A program made the translations under genes and the position numbers. A DNA stretch of 64,000 nucleotides, taken from assembly GCA_900239685.1 (NCBI GenBank), contig OENT01000056.1:40175-104174 (forward strand), given 5' to 3'. The notes under the pieces were generated by a model that was given only the letters and a program-made list of their open reading frames with translations, ran no database searches and was not told the origin of the DNA. This DNA is from Rotaria macrura (lineage: Eukaryota; Rotifera; Eurotatoria; Philodinida; Philodinidae). Shown in pieces: positions 1 through 13,090 of this stretch; within the stretch, counting starts at the first letter, position 1, and each line of letters starts with the position of its first letter.

Positions 1-1290
1 TTACGAAATGAAACATACATCTTAATTCCATAAGTTGAGTGCTCAGCCAACGGTCTTTAAAATATTGAAAGATAACTATGGAAACCAATCTATTCAAATA
101 GAAAATATTTTAATGATATACGTATGATTATGTCAGTTCAAGTCATCTTACTAGAAACAGGGCAATATAGTAATTTGTGGAATCTAAGATCTGACTCGGC
201 GTTTATAGAATTAAAAATTTTAGTTGTATTTTTCACATTTGAAATTTTAGTGAATAGCAATGCGGTAGTACAGAAATTATTTAGTGGTAGTATAAAGTTT
301 ATGTATATCCATGATAGGATAGAGATTTTAGATTGATTATAAAAGGTAGTTGAAACCTACTAATATCAATCAGTAGTATTTGTGTTTTATTGATACTTTG
401 TTCTTTTTACTACCAGAGTAACAGTTTCTTTTATGAAATGTTGCACAACAGAGATATGCACGTCAAAAGAGCTGAAATTCAATTTTCTACTCTACTTATT
501 TTCAGGGCACTCTTTCATTTCTTGTCTTTTTCAAACTGTATCGAAGAGCAGTCATTTTTTGAGAAACAAAAAAAAGTAAATATGTCATTATAACTACAAT
601 TCAGAATGAAGTTTAGTATTGAAATTTGCTAATAACGAAAACAATCCGACAGCAGCTTACCAAAACTATGAACTGTGACGAATCAATTTAAATTAAACAT
701 TTTAATGGTACGCACGTTATTTCCATGTTTTCTCTTCTAGCAAGACTACATAGGAAGAAAGAAAAACATATTTAATGTTTAACAGTGACTCATCTTTCTT
801 GCCTTTTTGTTTTGTTTTTTCAGTATAATAAATCGTACGATATCCATTTCAGATTTAATAAAGTATGTCGTTTTTAAAAGATGTACGACAATGGCTAACT
901 AATCACATGGGTTGACTGATATTCTTGCCATATGGTTATTTTCAAATTTTATACACCTTTTCGTGCAATACTGACTTGTATAGTTGATTAAATTTTAACT
1001 CTTGAAATTTTAAAAGTCTATAAAAGACTTCATCTCGCTTTCGAATTGAGACTTGTTATTTACTCGATCACAAGGTAGAACTACTGATAGGAAGAAAACT
1101 TTCTATTGTCTCATGTAACATAGATCTAATTCTGTATGATTGTAAGTGATTGATTAATTTTCACACCATTCTATTGATATACTCGATCACTAACACTAGG
1201 AATAACTTGTCATCTATCTGGCCAATGGTGATTAGTGAACTATACTCCATACAAAACCTGCACTTATCTAGCGAAGAGAAAATGTATATG
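1..1290. other. AT-rich intergenic, no gene seen
   Basis: No reading frame here has recognisable protein similarity, and I see no consistent chain of splice sites. The short open frames (for example 124-336 and 390-593) are low-complexity and look like chance openings in AT-rich DNA. Confidence 0.6.
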
Positions 1291-1294
1291 TCAG

Positions 1295-1425
1295 GGCCCC
1301 GCGTGGGATGGGAAGGGACCGAAAAGTCCTCCCATGGGATAGGATAGTTATGATAATTGTTTCGTCCCATAGAATGGGAACGCAAAAATTTTCCATCCCA
1401 TCCCATGGGATATCTCAACTTTTGC
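1295..1425 (+). repeat. GGGATGGGA-iterated hairpin repeat, copy 1
   Basis: The stretch starts with CAGGGCCCCGCGTGGGATGG and is then built from GGGATGGGA and TCCCATCCCA words in both orientations, including the self-complementary TCCCATGGGA. It can fold on itself. A related copy in opposite orientation lies at 2440-2546. The GC-rich words stand out sharply from the AT-rich surroundings. The exact right border is uncertain. Confidence 0.65.
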
Positions 1426-2435
1426 AAATCTTTCAAGAGATAAAATCTATCGAACCGTCCATTCTTAGACTGAAAATTCCACAAAATAATTATTTGATAT
1501 CTGTGGAATACAGATATGCGTGCTCAGTACTATTGTATGAGAAGTGGATGCAAAGACATAAATTCGAAAACAAGGTTAACAACTAACGAAGTTCTGAATC
1601 TTCAATTTCTTCTTGTGTATATAATCTCTTCGCAGGAAAACCAAAAAATTGCCAACAAACAGACGATAAACTAGTCTTCGCATTTTTAATAATTTTTTAG
1701 TTCGACTAATCTTTTTATGATAACCGGGCGATTCTTTTAGCTGCAAATTTATAATCATCTAATGCAGAATCGGAAATAGAAAATAAGGATAATGTAATGA
1801 TAGAAGAAGACAAAGGTGTGGCCATGCTTATTGATTCAGATGGATGAGATCCACTTCCAGCAATAGAAGATGAATTATTTACAAGCATTCTAGTAGTAAT
1901 AGCTCGGTTGATTATTGAATCTGATAGTAGATCAGACCGGGCCCCATCAACTATCGAAATCCTATCGGAATCTTGGTTGAGCAATGAGTAACGGATTTGA
2001 CGGGAAAACAGTGATTTATTATTTGGGTGTCAATTAGTACCTGATGACGTCATTCGAAGTCTGTCACAAATCTTTAATGCGTGTCGTCAGATTTCAACCC
2101 TAAGGATCAGAATATCGTTCCACAACCAGGATTCCGTAGGTTTTACAGAAATTCACCATAAACTCCCATCGAATCCTATTGCTGGAATGCATCTCCTGAG
2201 AACCATAAGCAGAATCAAACCATTGTAACTATTACAATAGATCGAACTATGTCCTTTCTCTATTCGCTCTTTCGTTACTATCTTTGTTCTTTTATGTACT
2301 AATGATTAAATTAACTAATTAGTTACATCATTTCTAGTTGGTTTGTTTTCACTAAAAAGATAAGTACGACATCTCTATTAAAATGATTTGAAACTTCTTC
2401 TTCTTCATAAAAAATTACTTCACACGTGAAATATC
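1426..2435. other. Intergenic; one serine-rich open frame of unknown status
   Basis: A minus-strand open frame at 1715-1984 (89 codons, Ser/Ile rich) could be an exon, but it resembles nothing I recognise and has no supported partner exons. The rest is AT-rich and unremarkable. Confidence 0.4.
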
Positions 2436-2439
2436 CTTG

Positions 2440-2546
2440 TTCGATGAGATGGGTCTGTCAAAAAAATATTTTCATCCCATCCCACCCCATGGGATTTATG
2501 AGATGGGATCGGATGGGACTTTCCCTTCCCACGCGGAGCCCAGGTA
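2440..2546 (-). repeat. GGGATGGGA-iterated hairpin repeat, copy 2 (inverted)
   Basis: Read on the minus strand it begins CCTGGGCTCCGCGTGGGAAG and continues with GGGATGGGA-type words and a CCCATGGGG palindrome. It therefore matches copy 1 at 1295-1425 in inverted orientation, about 1.0 kb away. Its terminal CCTGGG also matches the ends of the CCCAGGTCGA hairpin repeats elsewhere in the window. No clean target duplication was found. Confidence 0.65.
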
Positions 2547-2911
2547 CATGTACATGCATTGATCTCTAACAGATGCCTTTTTGAGATCATTTGATAGATG
2601 TCACTTAACATGCTGCAAAAAAATTCTACAGTTGATTAGAATTGCTTTATTTTGATTTGAATTTTATGAAAATGAAATATTCGACTTACAATCAAAATAA
2701 TATGTCAATTAAATTATCGACATCTATCCATAAGATGTTTATTCAATTTTCCTAATTTAACCATAATGTCATGGATAGGTTGATACATACTTCTAATCAA
2801 TTTTCTTCCAAAAAAAAAGAAGACTATTTTTTTTACTATTAATAAGCAAATCAATATTTTGTCGATATCAAATACTTAATTTATCTTATTTTTCGAAACA
2901 ATTCTATTATC

Positions 2912-4927
2912 ATGTCAGAATCATTGATGTTGAGTATGTTCAGTTTAGCCATGTTTCTTGGCTCCTATTTATCAGGCCTTGTTCCACTTGCGTTCACTTT
3001 ATCTGAAGTAAGTTCTTTATTTCGTGTTCCGAATAGTAAAATAGCATAAACAAAAACATCTTTTAGACGAAAATGCGATATGTTACCGTACTCGGCGCTG
3101 GTCTTCTAGTTGGTACGGCACTAGCTGTAATTATTCCAGAGGGTGTTCATGCTCTTTACATGAGTGAATTAGAGACAAATCAATTGCAAACTCAACATGA
3201 ATTTCATTCTGATCATAAAATAGTGCGTCGGCATTTAAATCACATTGAACAGGATGCTAAGGTTGCTGTTCCACGAGATGTTAAACTAGAAAATGAGGTA
3301 AAAGGTGACGTACTACCGCCAGCTCATCAGCATACAGCTGATCGGCCAAGAGAATTAGGTTCAGAACTTGGACATAAACATTCAGACACGACGCATTCAG
3401 CCATTGGTATATATCTAGAGGTTGGATGATTGCAAGAATTCAGCAAACTACTTTTTCTTATCTAGGTGTTACGTTGGTTCTTGGTTTTGTATTTATGTTG
3501 ATCATTGATAACTGTGGTTCAAGAATAATTCGACATCACGGAAATCAAAGTATTATTTATAAGTGAACAAGAAAAGGTTCGAATTGTGTATTTGTTGTAT
3601 TTTGATTGTAGTTCTTGATTCATCAAGTACAGTTATTATATCGAAACCAAAAGCAACATGGACAGCAACACTAGGTCTTGTCGTGCACGCAGCAGCTGAT
3701 GGTATTGCATTAGGTAACTAAAGAAAACACAATGTATGACGAAGAAGTTACTGGCGTACTTAAGAGATTTTAAAATGCTGTAAAACTCTAGGTTATAATG
3801 AAAAACGAAAAGCTACGAACAGTTGAATAAGATACGGTGAATTAAATTGATCATAACAAAGACTTCTGAATCGACATAGAATCATCAGATTAGATCAAGA
3901 TAGAAGCAATATTACGACACGAGATCAAGTATATAACCTATTCAATCTGGCTAGCTTCGCAATATGTCCAAGTAATACAAATAAAGATTAGAAAAAGAAA
4001 ACTACTTGTCCATAAACAATAAAAACATTACATTAATGCTAAAAAATACATCTGTGCAATGCATTTGCATTTATTGCACAGATAGAAACAGAATTTTATA
4101 GCCTGATCTTGATACGTTCATCGATTGTAATAAAATCGTATGAAAATGCATCGTTTTCTCCAATATAAGTATTCTTTGTGAGTTATTATCTAACATTGCA
4201 TGGTGTATCGATATGTTGACAAAGCCAATGAATGTCTTAACTCTTTCGATGAAGGTCCGATAGAAGTGAAAAGAGAGATTACTCAAACGAACAGTATGTG
4301 GTTTTTACTCCATTCTGTTGAATAGAGTTTTAGTAATAACGTAAACAATTAAATTAAAAACTACTTTTTCTACTTTAGGTGCAGCATCTGCGACAAGTCG
4401 ATTCAATGTTGAACTAATTGTATTTATGGCGATTATGCTTCATAAAGTAATTTTTAATATTTCTTTTTGTACATCGATTATGAGGTAAAGTGATATTCTT
4501 GTTGATTAACTTTAGGCACCAGCTGCATTTGGTCTTGTCTCATTTTTGATGTCTGATGGTGTCGATCGAAAACGTATTCGACGTCATCTATTAATATTTT
4601 CTCTAGCTGCTCCTCTGATGGCTTTATTTACCTTCGTTCTATTGAAAAGTGTATGTTGATTCTTATTCTTATGATTATAAATAAGAAAATGATTGTCTTC
4701 TTTGTTTTGTATTTATTTCATAGAGAATTCGTGACACATATTCAGTTGATTCAACTGGTTTAGCTATGTTGTTCAGTGCCGGTACATTTCTATTCGTCGC
4801 AACAGTACATGTCTTACCCGAAGTACAGTCTCATTACGATGATCGACAATTTCGTGCCATTGAACTTCTTATCCTTATCATTGGTTGTTGTTTTCCTATT
4901 ATACTTTCGATGGGACATAAGCATTAA
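2912..4927 (+). CDS. SLC39A9: ZIP family zinc transporter, SLC39A9 (ZIP9)-like
   Basis: Predicted multi-pass membrane zinc importer of the ZIP9 subfamily (Golgi and plasma membrane in animals). Seven exons join in frame: 2912-3007, 3067-3406, 3466-3549, 3612-3713, 4379-4446, 4516-4650 and 4724-4927. They encode 342 residues, close to the usual ~307 plus an enlarged loop. The signature blocks are in family order: an N-terminal membrane segment, [17 protein letters not shown] [20 protein letters not shown] followed by GVHALY, a His-rich loop, [15 protein letters not shown] (metal-binding helix IV), [14 protein letters not shown] (helix V) and [19 protein letters not shown]. The protein ends MGHKH. 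All introns are GT-AG; most are 59-73 bp and intron 4 is 665 bp. The start is the only ATG giving the conserved first helix. The ~365 bp upstream back to the repeat at 2440-2546 hold no other feature. Confidence 0.95.
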
Positions 4928-5127
4928 AAATATAAATAAAAGAAAGACAATGAAAATTCAAAAACAAAATCTTTTTGTTGTCAAATTAATATATATCAAT
5001 GTACTTTGTTGTTGTTGTTGTTGTTCTTTTTCTCTTCTATTTACATGAAAGAAAATGATTCGGAATAAAAGAAAGGCTAGTATTATTGTTGTCTTTTGTT
5101 TTTAGATATATTTTCATTTTGTGCTCA

Positions 5128-7196
5128 ATGGCCGATGATATTTATGTTGTGGAAAAAATTCTCAATAAAAGAATACTTGACAATGGTGAAGTAGAATATT
5201 TTTTAAAATGGTTCGGCTATAGTGAAGATGAGGCAACATGGGAACCAGAAGAAAATGTTTTTTGTAAAGATTTGATTGAGCTTTATGAAAGAAGTGTAAA
5301 TAATAATGAAAATATTGTAAGTTCTCATGAATAATATCTGTTTGTTTTCTTTCTGTGCGCTTATATATCTTCTAAATGATTTATCGTTTTAGGATGATGA
5401 ATGTAAAGTAATTATGTCTGAAATTCTCGGTGAAATTGCTAATTTTAATGAAACAGGTAATTGATCGCATAAATAATCATGTATCGATTAAAGATAGATC
5501 CATCAAAAAATAAAGGAAATATTACATAGAGGCTATGAAACTCACATTTATCTCCTGTCTACTTACTCCTTGAAGATGATTAGGCGTTTATTTGATTCTT
5601 GTCTAAATACAAAATATTCTAATTAGTATCTTGTTCTAAAAAGCTGAAACTCAAGACTAGATAATAAATTATTTATGCATCATATCATGTCATGATGTTA
5701 AATAAAAAAAAACAGAGTATGGTGTACTTTGAAACTTTAAATCATGATCATCATTGAAGCATCTAAAATGTCAACAGTTGGGATACAAATTAGTTAAGTT
5801 CTAGTTGGATGAAAACACGAGTAGAATAATATCACAGATCACTAGTATAGAATTATATTTAATCTGTTGAAATCGCTTCACGAAATAACGAATGAAAAAT
5901 AGATTTCATATTTCGTCTAAGATGAGACTGTAGCGGGTCAAGACTTTTTATAATAGATAACAGGATTAAAATAAGAATCATTTCAATGAAAGTATCTTAT
6001 TTATCCTTAATAAATTCTTCTTATGCAACTTATCTGTTTTTTACTTCAGTTTTAGCGATATTAGTTTAGATCGAATTTTCAAGCCATGAAACTGAATTCA
6101 TTTCGATAATGATTACAGTGAGAGTCAACTGATCTTTTTCAGTACAACAATAAGAAAGAATGTTCATTCTTCAGTCTACTATGATTCTGTAGATTATATA
6201 CTTGATTTATTGATTTTCATAGAAGAAATAAAATAAAATAAAATTTCTATTTCTGATTAATATATTAAGCAGTGGGATGTCATAGTTGATTTTCTTTTAC
6301 TTTGACAGTAATGAACAAATTTTAATATTTATTTTTCTTAATCTATTTAGTCTATTCGAGCAATTTAAGTACGGATGATCTGGCAATGAGCTATTGCTCA
6401 CCATCAATGACTATATCAACGACAACGAATGATTTGAATGAAAATCGAGATAAATCGTTACCTCTCGAAAATCACAGTAAGAAAATATTTCGAAGAAAAC
6501 GAATATAAAACAATAAAATCGATTACTTGTTAATTTTGTAACTTAGATGAAAACGAAAATGGTCTATCAACAAGTAATGATATTGAAAATGGTATATCAA
6601 TACAAAAAAGAAACAGAAAGTCATCAAAACTTATACATATGTTCTTTTTTCTTTTCTTTCACATCTAGAACAATCGCAATTATCAGAGCATCAGTCAGAA
6701 GTAAGATTGTTTTTTTTTTTCGAAGAGTAAAACTTTAATCTTTATTTTCAAGATGAAATCAAATATGAAACGACGCCGAAAACGAACGGGAACGATGTCA
6801 TACACTCGTCGAAAGAAGACTAGATCTGATTCCAATCATCAAAAGTCGAAAATGGTGGACGAAAATGCAAATGATATTCAAAGACAAGAGCAAATGCAAG
6901 TACAAAATAAGTCCATAGATTATCTTTCACTTGAACCCGAACGTATTGTGTCAATAACACGTTCACGTTTACCAGCCGAAGAGCTTGAGTTTCTATTACA
7001 ATGCAAAAAATGTCCATCGAAATTGTTTTTTATATCAAATGAAAAAGCAAAAGAAGTTGTACCAGATCTATTAATTGAATTTTATGAACGCCATATCAAT
7101 TGGTTTATGGATAAACCTTCATCATCAAGACAGAGAAAGTCGAAACAAGACAGTGTTTATACGACTAGACGTAATTCAAGTAGAAACAAATCTTAA
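5128..7196 (+). CDS. Heterochromatin protein 1 (chromodomain + chromoshadow)
   Basis: Nuclear chromatin protein expected to bind methylated H3K9 and to dimerise. The chromodomain is in exon 1 (5128-5316): residues 5-60 with the aromatic cage Y6, W28 and Y31 and the TWEPEEN motif. Exons 5393-5456, 6351-6476 and one from 6547 encode a Ser/Asn/Glu-rich hinge. A small exon near 6669-6702 follows; its exact junctions are unsettled because the phase does not close with my donor choice. The last exon (6753-7196) carries a basic patch (KRRRKR) and a chromoshadow domain ([13 protein letters not shown] to [12 protein letters not shown]), including the Trp of the PxVxL-binding surface. It then ends in a basic, Ser-rich tail. 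The hinge intron at 5457-6350 is long (894 bp) for this locus. It sits about 200 bp downstream of the ZIP9 gene on the same strand. Confidence 0.9.
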
Positions 7197-7229
7197 ATAT
7201 ACATGTCATTTTTCATTCTCTCTTTTCTC

Positions 7230-7262
7230 TTTGTTGTTGTTGTTGTTGTTGTTGCTGCTGTT
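7230..7262 (+). repeat. (TTG)n microsatellite
   Basis: About eight tandem TTG units followed by TGC units lie just after the HP1 stop codon, probably in its 3' UTR. A shorter TTG tract is at about 5008-5027, after the ZIP9 stop codon. Confidence 0.85.
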
Positions 7263-9763
7263 ATTGTTCATTTACTCCATTCTAATAGTGTAAAAAAGTA
7301 GGATGAACTTTCTTTTTTTCGTGTATATGCAAACGAAGAAACATGTTCGTTAAACCAAGTTTATGACAAATAAAAACAATGCAATGGACTGCTATGATCT
7401 ATTGTATATATTCAATTAAGAGATTCAAAATTCATCTTATATGGAGACTATCATCTTCATGTTTAAATATATGACACAGAATAGACGTCGTTTAGTCATC
7501 AATCACTAAAAAACAACTGCGTTTGAAATCTGAAACAGTTAAATCGATCTTGTGTTTGTGTTATTTCTAAATGTGTATTTAAAATTTTCATCTTCACACA
7601 CTGACAAAAATATGCGAAGATAATTCGAATTTCGGCAAACCATTTCAATGATAAGTGTCAAGAGAGAAAAAATAAATAAATTGATTTAAACTAACTATGC
7701 TCGCCTGTGACCAATTATCTTGGATAGGTTGAAAAAATAATTAACGATTCATCGCTACGAATTTCATGGCATGAATTACTCATAATATTAGTATTCTTGA
7801 TAAAAATCAATTACTATTTTGTAAATACGTCCTCGAATGTATTTACTTGCTCAGAGCTATAACTTAGTTATGAATTAAATTCATCATATTGCGTATTATT
7901 TAGAGTACAAGATCAATTTTGATAGTATTTTTTCTTCTTCTCTGAATAGACTTGATTTCAGAATAGATCATATGGCAAAATAAAAAATCTGAAAAGAAAA
8001 ACGATCAATCATCGCACAGACTCTATTTTATGCATATGCATTTCATGATTTCGTATTGGACACACAATCATGCACTGCTAATCATAGAAACTACGAACAA
8101 TGAGAATCGTCGGTAAATTCCATTTACTTTTATTTAATTACCATGAAAATTAAAAATACATGAGATTGTATTCACATGATGCTCATGTCTTTTGAAATAA
8201 ATTTCATAAAGTTTTCTCTTATGAATAAATGAAATCGTTCTCTCATGAGACTTTACATATCAGATTCTGCATATGTCATAATAACATTGACATCACCGTC
8301 ATGTAATCATGTTTACATAGAACCGGTATTATGAGACAAGTTTCAGATGAATGCATCTATAACGTAGCTTGTATTGAATACTAATTAATTTAATTTGTTA
8401 TGAATTTTTTTTTGTGTATACTACGAGTCAACTTATTACATAAACATGTTTTTTCTTGCAGATACAGTATAGAAATTTTCAACAAATGATGATCATAATC
8501 CAAAGTTTAACAATATAGCATAATTTTCATGCTTTGGCATTTTACTACAGTAATAAGTACTCAGGGTAAGAGTTGATACTATCTTGTTACAAAAATAATA
8601 AGACGTTAACATGTCGAAGAAAATCCGTCACGTGCAAAATAGACAATATCAATCTTTCTGTCTCTTATGACTTGATTAATTCATATGTTTGTTGAATTAT
8701 ATGAAATTAATTATTCTATGACAAACTGTTCCATACACTGATGAGTTGAATCGCTCAATTAAAACTTAAATTTGTGTTTAAAAGAGGATATTATTTTTAG
8801 ATAAGCTCTGGAGAATGATCAAACAAGTCGGTTCAGTCGTCATCGGACATAAACCATAGAACAAAGGATATGTGAAATTAGAGTGTCAAGAAAGAAATAC
8901 ACGATTAAATAGCTTTGAAATTATATTATTAGAAATGTCTAAATTATGCGCTTCTATCGTTTTCTAATTGATGAATAGCCTGGCGTTAGGCACAGAGTCA
9001 TATTTTTAGTAGTCTCCCATGAGACAGAATAAGATTGCATGTATCTAGAAAAATCTCCAGAATTTCTTATTACTTATGTTTTACTAATTTTATAAGACAA
9101 ACGAAGTTTGACATTCATGTCAACAAGCCATACTTTTCGAGTGTAAAAAGAATTCAGATAAGTAAAGATTATCACCAAGAAAATAAAAATTCTTGATAAA
9201 TACATATTACGTTAAAAAAATATTAAGATAAAAGGTATGGAAAATTGACTTTGATCAACATTTGCGAAACAAGTCTTACATCGGTAGTACTGATAAAACA
9301 ACTAAACCTCACTATAGTACAGTACACATAATATATCACTACTAAGATTGGCAGTTAAGGATTCCTTTCCCAAGAATGCATCCGAATTTGCTAGAACCCA
9401 CAAAGACTTGCTACAAATCAGAATCAAAATACATCTACAAATGATCAGAAACTTCTGAAAATGGACTTGAAGTGCTTTCGTGGGACCCCCGCCCCTACCC
9501 CTTACTCTGAGCATATCAAATTGATAGAAACGATTATGTCTGCTTAATATTCTTCAATATGTAAAAAGAATCTTTAAATTAATATGGTTTCTTGTTTATG
9601 ATAACAATTAGAAGCATCTAATTATTGTCTTTATATTCCAAATAAAAAAAAGAACCAACACAAACGTAATAATCAAAGAAAACGAAAATTCATGGTTGAA
9701 TGTAAAACAAAATTTAAATCGTTTGTTTGTTTTCTAATGTTGTCTTTTCAAATCGTCTACTTA
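7263..9763. other. 2.5-kb AT-rich gap between convergent genes
   Basis: This lies between the 3' ends of HP1 (+) and PSMA4 (-). I see no protein-like frame, RNA gene or clear transposon end. It is unusually long for a gap between two housekeeping genes. Confidence 0.55.
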
Positions 9764-10648
9764 TTATTTTTTATCTTTTTCAGTTGTTGTTTGTTGTTGT
9801 TTTTGTCTATCTGCTTCTAATTTACTCTGTTCATCTTCATACTGTTTAATTAATGTTGTTAATTCATCATCTTTTAACATTCGAATCGTTGTTTGATTTG
9901 TTTTATCATCATGTTGTAAAACGGCTATTTCAATTTTCTCCGGCGATAATTTAGTTGTATCAAGAGTTTTACTAAATACTCGTATAGCTAAACGTAATGC
10001 ATCATTTAATTGTGTTTCACCTATTTTGTATTCTTGCTTAAGAATCGATATAGCCGTTTGTGAATTATGACCCACACATGTTGCTTTCCAACCACCATAG
10101 TTTCCACTTGGATCTGACTGATATAATTGATAACCATAATGTTTATCCCAGCCCATATAAAGAAATGATACACCAAATGGACGTTTACCACCAAATTGTG
10201 TATAGGCTTGCTTTATATTACATAAACGTGAAACAATATATTCGATAGGTGCCGGTTCTTGATAAGTCAACAAATATCTACGTAGAATATAAAAATTAAT
10301 TTTATTCAAGATTGACATATACATATATATATATGTCGAAATATATCGCGATCAAACATACCGTTGTCCGATCAAACGTAATTCATTAATTAATACGTTT
10401 GCATCACTGGTTATACCAGAAACCGAACAACAAAGATCATCATGAATTTTGTAAATTTTTTCGGAATATTTAACATCATCAAGTAATGGACTTATATTAC
10501 GTTTTTCACCGGCAAGTACGACGCCATTTTCAGCAAGAATACCCAATGAAGCGCCAGCATGCGATATAGCTTCTAGAGCATATTCAACTTGATATAAACG
10601 ACCTTCTGGGGAGAATATTGTTGCACGCGTATCATATCGACGAGCCAT
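9764..10648 (-). CDS. PSMA4: Proteasome subunit alpha type-4 (alpha-3)
   Basis: Structural alpha-ring subunit of the 20S proteasome, in cytosol and nucleus. Two exons (10362-10648 and 9764-10277, minus strand) join across an 84-bp GT-AG intron in frame and encode 266 residues, against about 261 in animals. The alpha-subunit signature [20 protein letters not shown] is at residues 5-24. Further conserved blocks are [20 protein letters not shown] at the exon junction, [22 protein letters not shown] sequence, [20 protein letters not shown] and WKATCVG. The C terminus is a charged Gln/Lys-rich tail, as in the family. As an alpha subunit it lacks the catalytic N-terminal threonine, as expected. It is transcribed convergently with the HP1 gene. 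Confidence 0.97.
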
Positions 10649-11300
10649 TGTGTTTTACCTTTCCCTTTCGTCTGTATTTTAAAATCTAGAGTTAATGAAA
10701 TATTCTTATAATGAGATAAATTTATACTGCGTATATAATAAGAGAGATTCAAAAAAAAAGAAAAGAATATCGAACAAAACAAAAACAACAATTTGTTAAG
10801 GCAAATATATGTACACTGACAAAGAAACAGAGATTGGTCGGTCGTTTGAAGTGAACTGCAGTGAGCACCAACTGCAGTGCAGTCCATCGTCCAATTTTTA
10901 CCAAGATTTGTGAATATATGCGTGAACCAAAATTTAACCATTGATAGATGTCTAGTAGATCAAGCGTTCTATCAGAATTTCACATGATCGCTAGATTTTC
11001 TTTCAGCTCATTGAAATGCAAGAGAATACGTTTTTTTCGCTTCTCTGATAAATAGAATATGTAAAATTACAAATCAATCGTGTCAATATTTGTATTGAAT
11101 TTATTTGTATTTAACTAGTACATTATTGTCAATGTTGAGAAAAAATTGATTTTATGTAATCATTACATTTAGATAAGATTAATGAGAAGCATTGTTTTTA
11201 TATCTGACGTTTTATTATCGAAGTATAAGCACCATTTACAATATTAAAAGTATAAGTACTATAAAAAAAGGTTAATTGACAAAAAGAATACAAAATTTCA
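10649..11300. other. Upstream region of PSMA4
   Basis: AT-rich sequence that includes the presumed PSMA4 promoter. It contains a short CTGCAGT-type inverted repeat near 10856-10882. No coding signal was recognised. Confidence 0.5.
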
Positions 11301-12313
11301 CATGATAAAAATATTCAGATCGATTCAACTTCAAGTATTTTTGGTATCGTCTGCATGCGACTGTACCGGTTTCATCTGAACAATAAAGAGACATTGTCAA
11401 ATTATTAGAAATATGATAAATATCTTAAACTTACTGAAAAAAATCGACTACCATCTTGAATAATAATTTGTGGAATACCTTGTAGATTAGAACGAGAGAC
11501 GATCCGCATATGCGATTAAGTCGTTTGAACCTGATTCTAACAAAAACATAATATTAATATAATTGAATGTAAACATGTATTAAACATAAAAATAGTACTC
11601 AAACAATGACATTTAAACTTTTATTACACTGGAAAGTAAAACTCAAGTACTGGCAGAAAACAATAATGTTCATAAGGTTTTATTTAAAAAAAAATCTGAT
11701 GACTTGTTTGTACTCAAATAATAAAGCAGCTACTAGTACAGTTACACATACCTGTATATGAAAAACAAGAATTGTGCCACTGGTATCAAACAAACCCGTC
11801 ATTTTTGAGTACGATAGAAGAATCGGTTCGGAATATGTATTCCCAACATACTGCATGAATTTATTGGATTATTCTTTAATAAAGACTATTCAATCACTAT
11901 AACGACAAAGCAATAATGCGGCCGTTGGTTTATAAGAATGCTCAACACTATTAACATCAGTCAATTTGATATTAGAATCAAAAACATCCTTTGGTCGAAT
12001 ATTTTGATCAACGAAAGTCTAAAATTTTCGAAGGAATTTTTAATTCTTATTCAATCGAACTTCTGTAAAACAAATAATTTCATGGAGAAATATTAACTTG
12101 TCCTCTTCCAATACATCTAGTGAACGAAAAATGATCGTTGGAAATGATAGAAAGATTCGAAACACATTTGTAAAGAGTAAAAAAATAATTTTTTGCACAT
12201 AATACAACAGAAAAGTCTTTTTTTTTCATTCTCAAAAGACAACCATTATCTTCTACTCAAGGTTGTTGTTTACATGAAAATGAAGATAAAAATTAAATAA
12301 TAGCAACTCTTAC
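11301..12313 (-). other. Probable downstream exons of the unknown minus-strand gene
   Basis: Several short coding-like stretches with splice consensus lie in minus order: about 12119-12040, about 12018-11890, a clean GT-AG exon at 11752-11850 (33 codons, YVGNTYSEP to LVFHIQ), about 11440-11530 and about 11310-11385. I could not join them in one frame with confidence, so the 3' half of the gene is either mis-parsed or partly decayed. Confidence 0.35.
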
Positions 12314-13075
12314 TATTAAGCAAACCGGGCATGGGATGAAAAATTTCCTGAATACTTGCATTTCAATGTTTTTTGTCGAGTAATTACAATAACCACTACA
12401 TTCTTGAGCATTTTCTGTGCGGTGCACATCAGTCACCACAGGATGAGCAATAATTTGATTGTTCAAGTTTAGTTTGAAGACGAATATTTGTTGACTTGAT
12501 GTCGAAAGAGAATCAGGTGTTTTGCGACAGGAATGACAATACAAATAAATTTTGATATTAGCAATAAGAATATTCTTCAATTCATTAAGTGCGTGATGTT
12601 TTTCAATAATCAAACTTGCTTCTTGAAAAGTAATACACGATGGAATATGATCGAGTAGAATTGAAGATGCATTCAATGAACACCGAATGATTGAATGAAT
12701 AAAGTTGTGTTTATTTTCATTATGAACTCGTTCAAAAATCAAAATACCTGAAAAAATAAAATAATCTACCAATCAGTATATTGGAAACTTTCCAATGGAA
12801 AGTAAAGCAATGCTCGAAGAAAATTTTTCGTCGACTATAAAATGAAGTTTGAACGTTAAATTTTCAATGCAGAGCATTCGAAAAAGCCCGTCGAGAAATC
12901 TATTTCGTTTAACTTAGTTTCAAGTCAAACTTTCTCGGCATTCTGTAGAATTAAATACGCTTAATAAATACTTACGACTATATGCATAGAGACGTCTTAG
13001 TTGTTCACCATGGCCAATTAACTTTTTGTTAATGCTTGTCGACCAACTTTTTTTAATCTTCGTTACGCGCACCAT
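12314..13075 (-). CDS. Unrecognised gene, first two exons
   Basis: Exon 1 (12976-13075) starts with ATG and a basic stretch (MVRVTKIKKSW). It joins in frame through a GT-AG intron to exon 2 (12314-12747). Exon 2 encodes about 144 residues with Cys pairs (YCHSC, CSGYC, FFIPCPVC) that could bind zinc. Exon 2 ends on a codon boundary at a good GTAAG donor, and more coding-like fragments follow to about 11310. The long open exon and consistent phase argue for a real gene. I cannot assign a family; a zinc-ribbon-containing nucleic-acid-binding protein is only a guess. The start lies 15 bp inside the left border of a hAT-like insertion (13091), so the promoter may have been displaced. Confidence 0.5.
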
Positions 13076-13090
13076 TACATTGCTTGCACC

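Noticed and set aside
10573..10941. 122-codon minus-strand frame overlapping the PSMA4 start
   Set aside because: It is a different frame over the PSMA4 5' end and upstream DNA, with low-complexity sequence; PSMA4 is certain.
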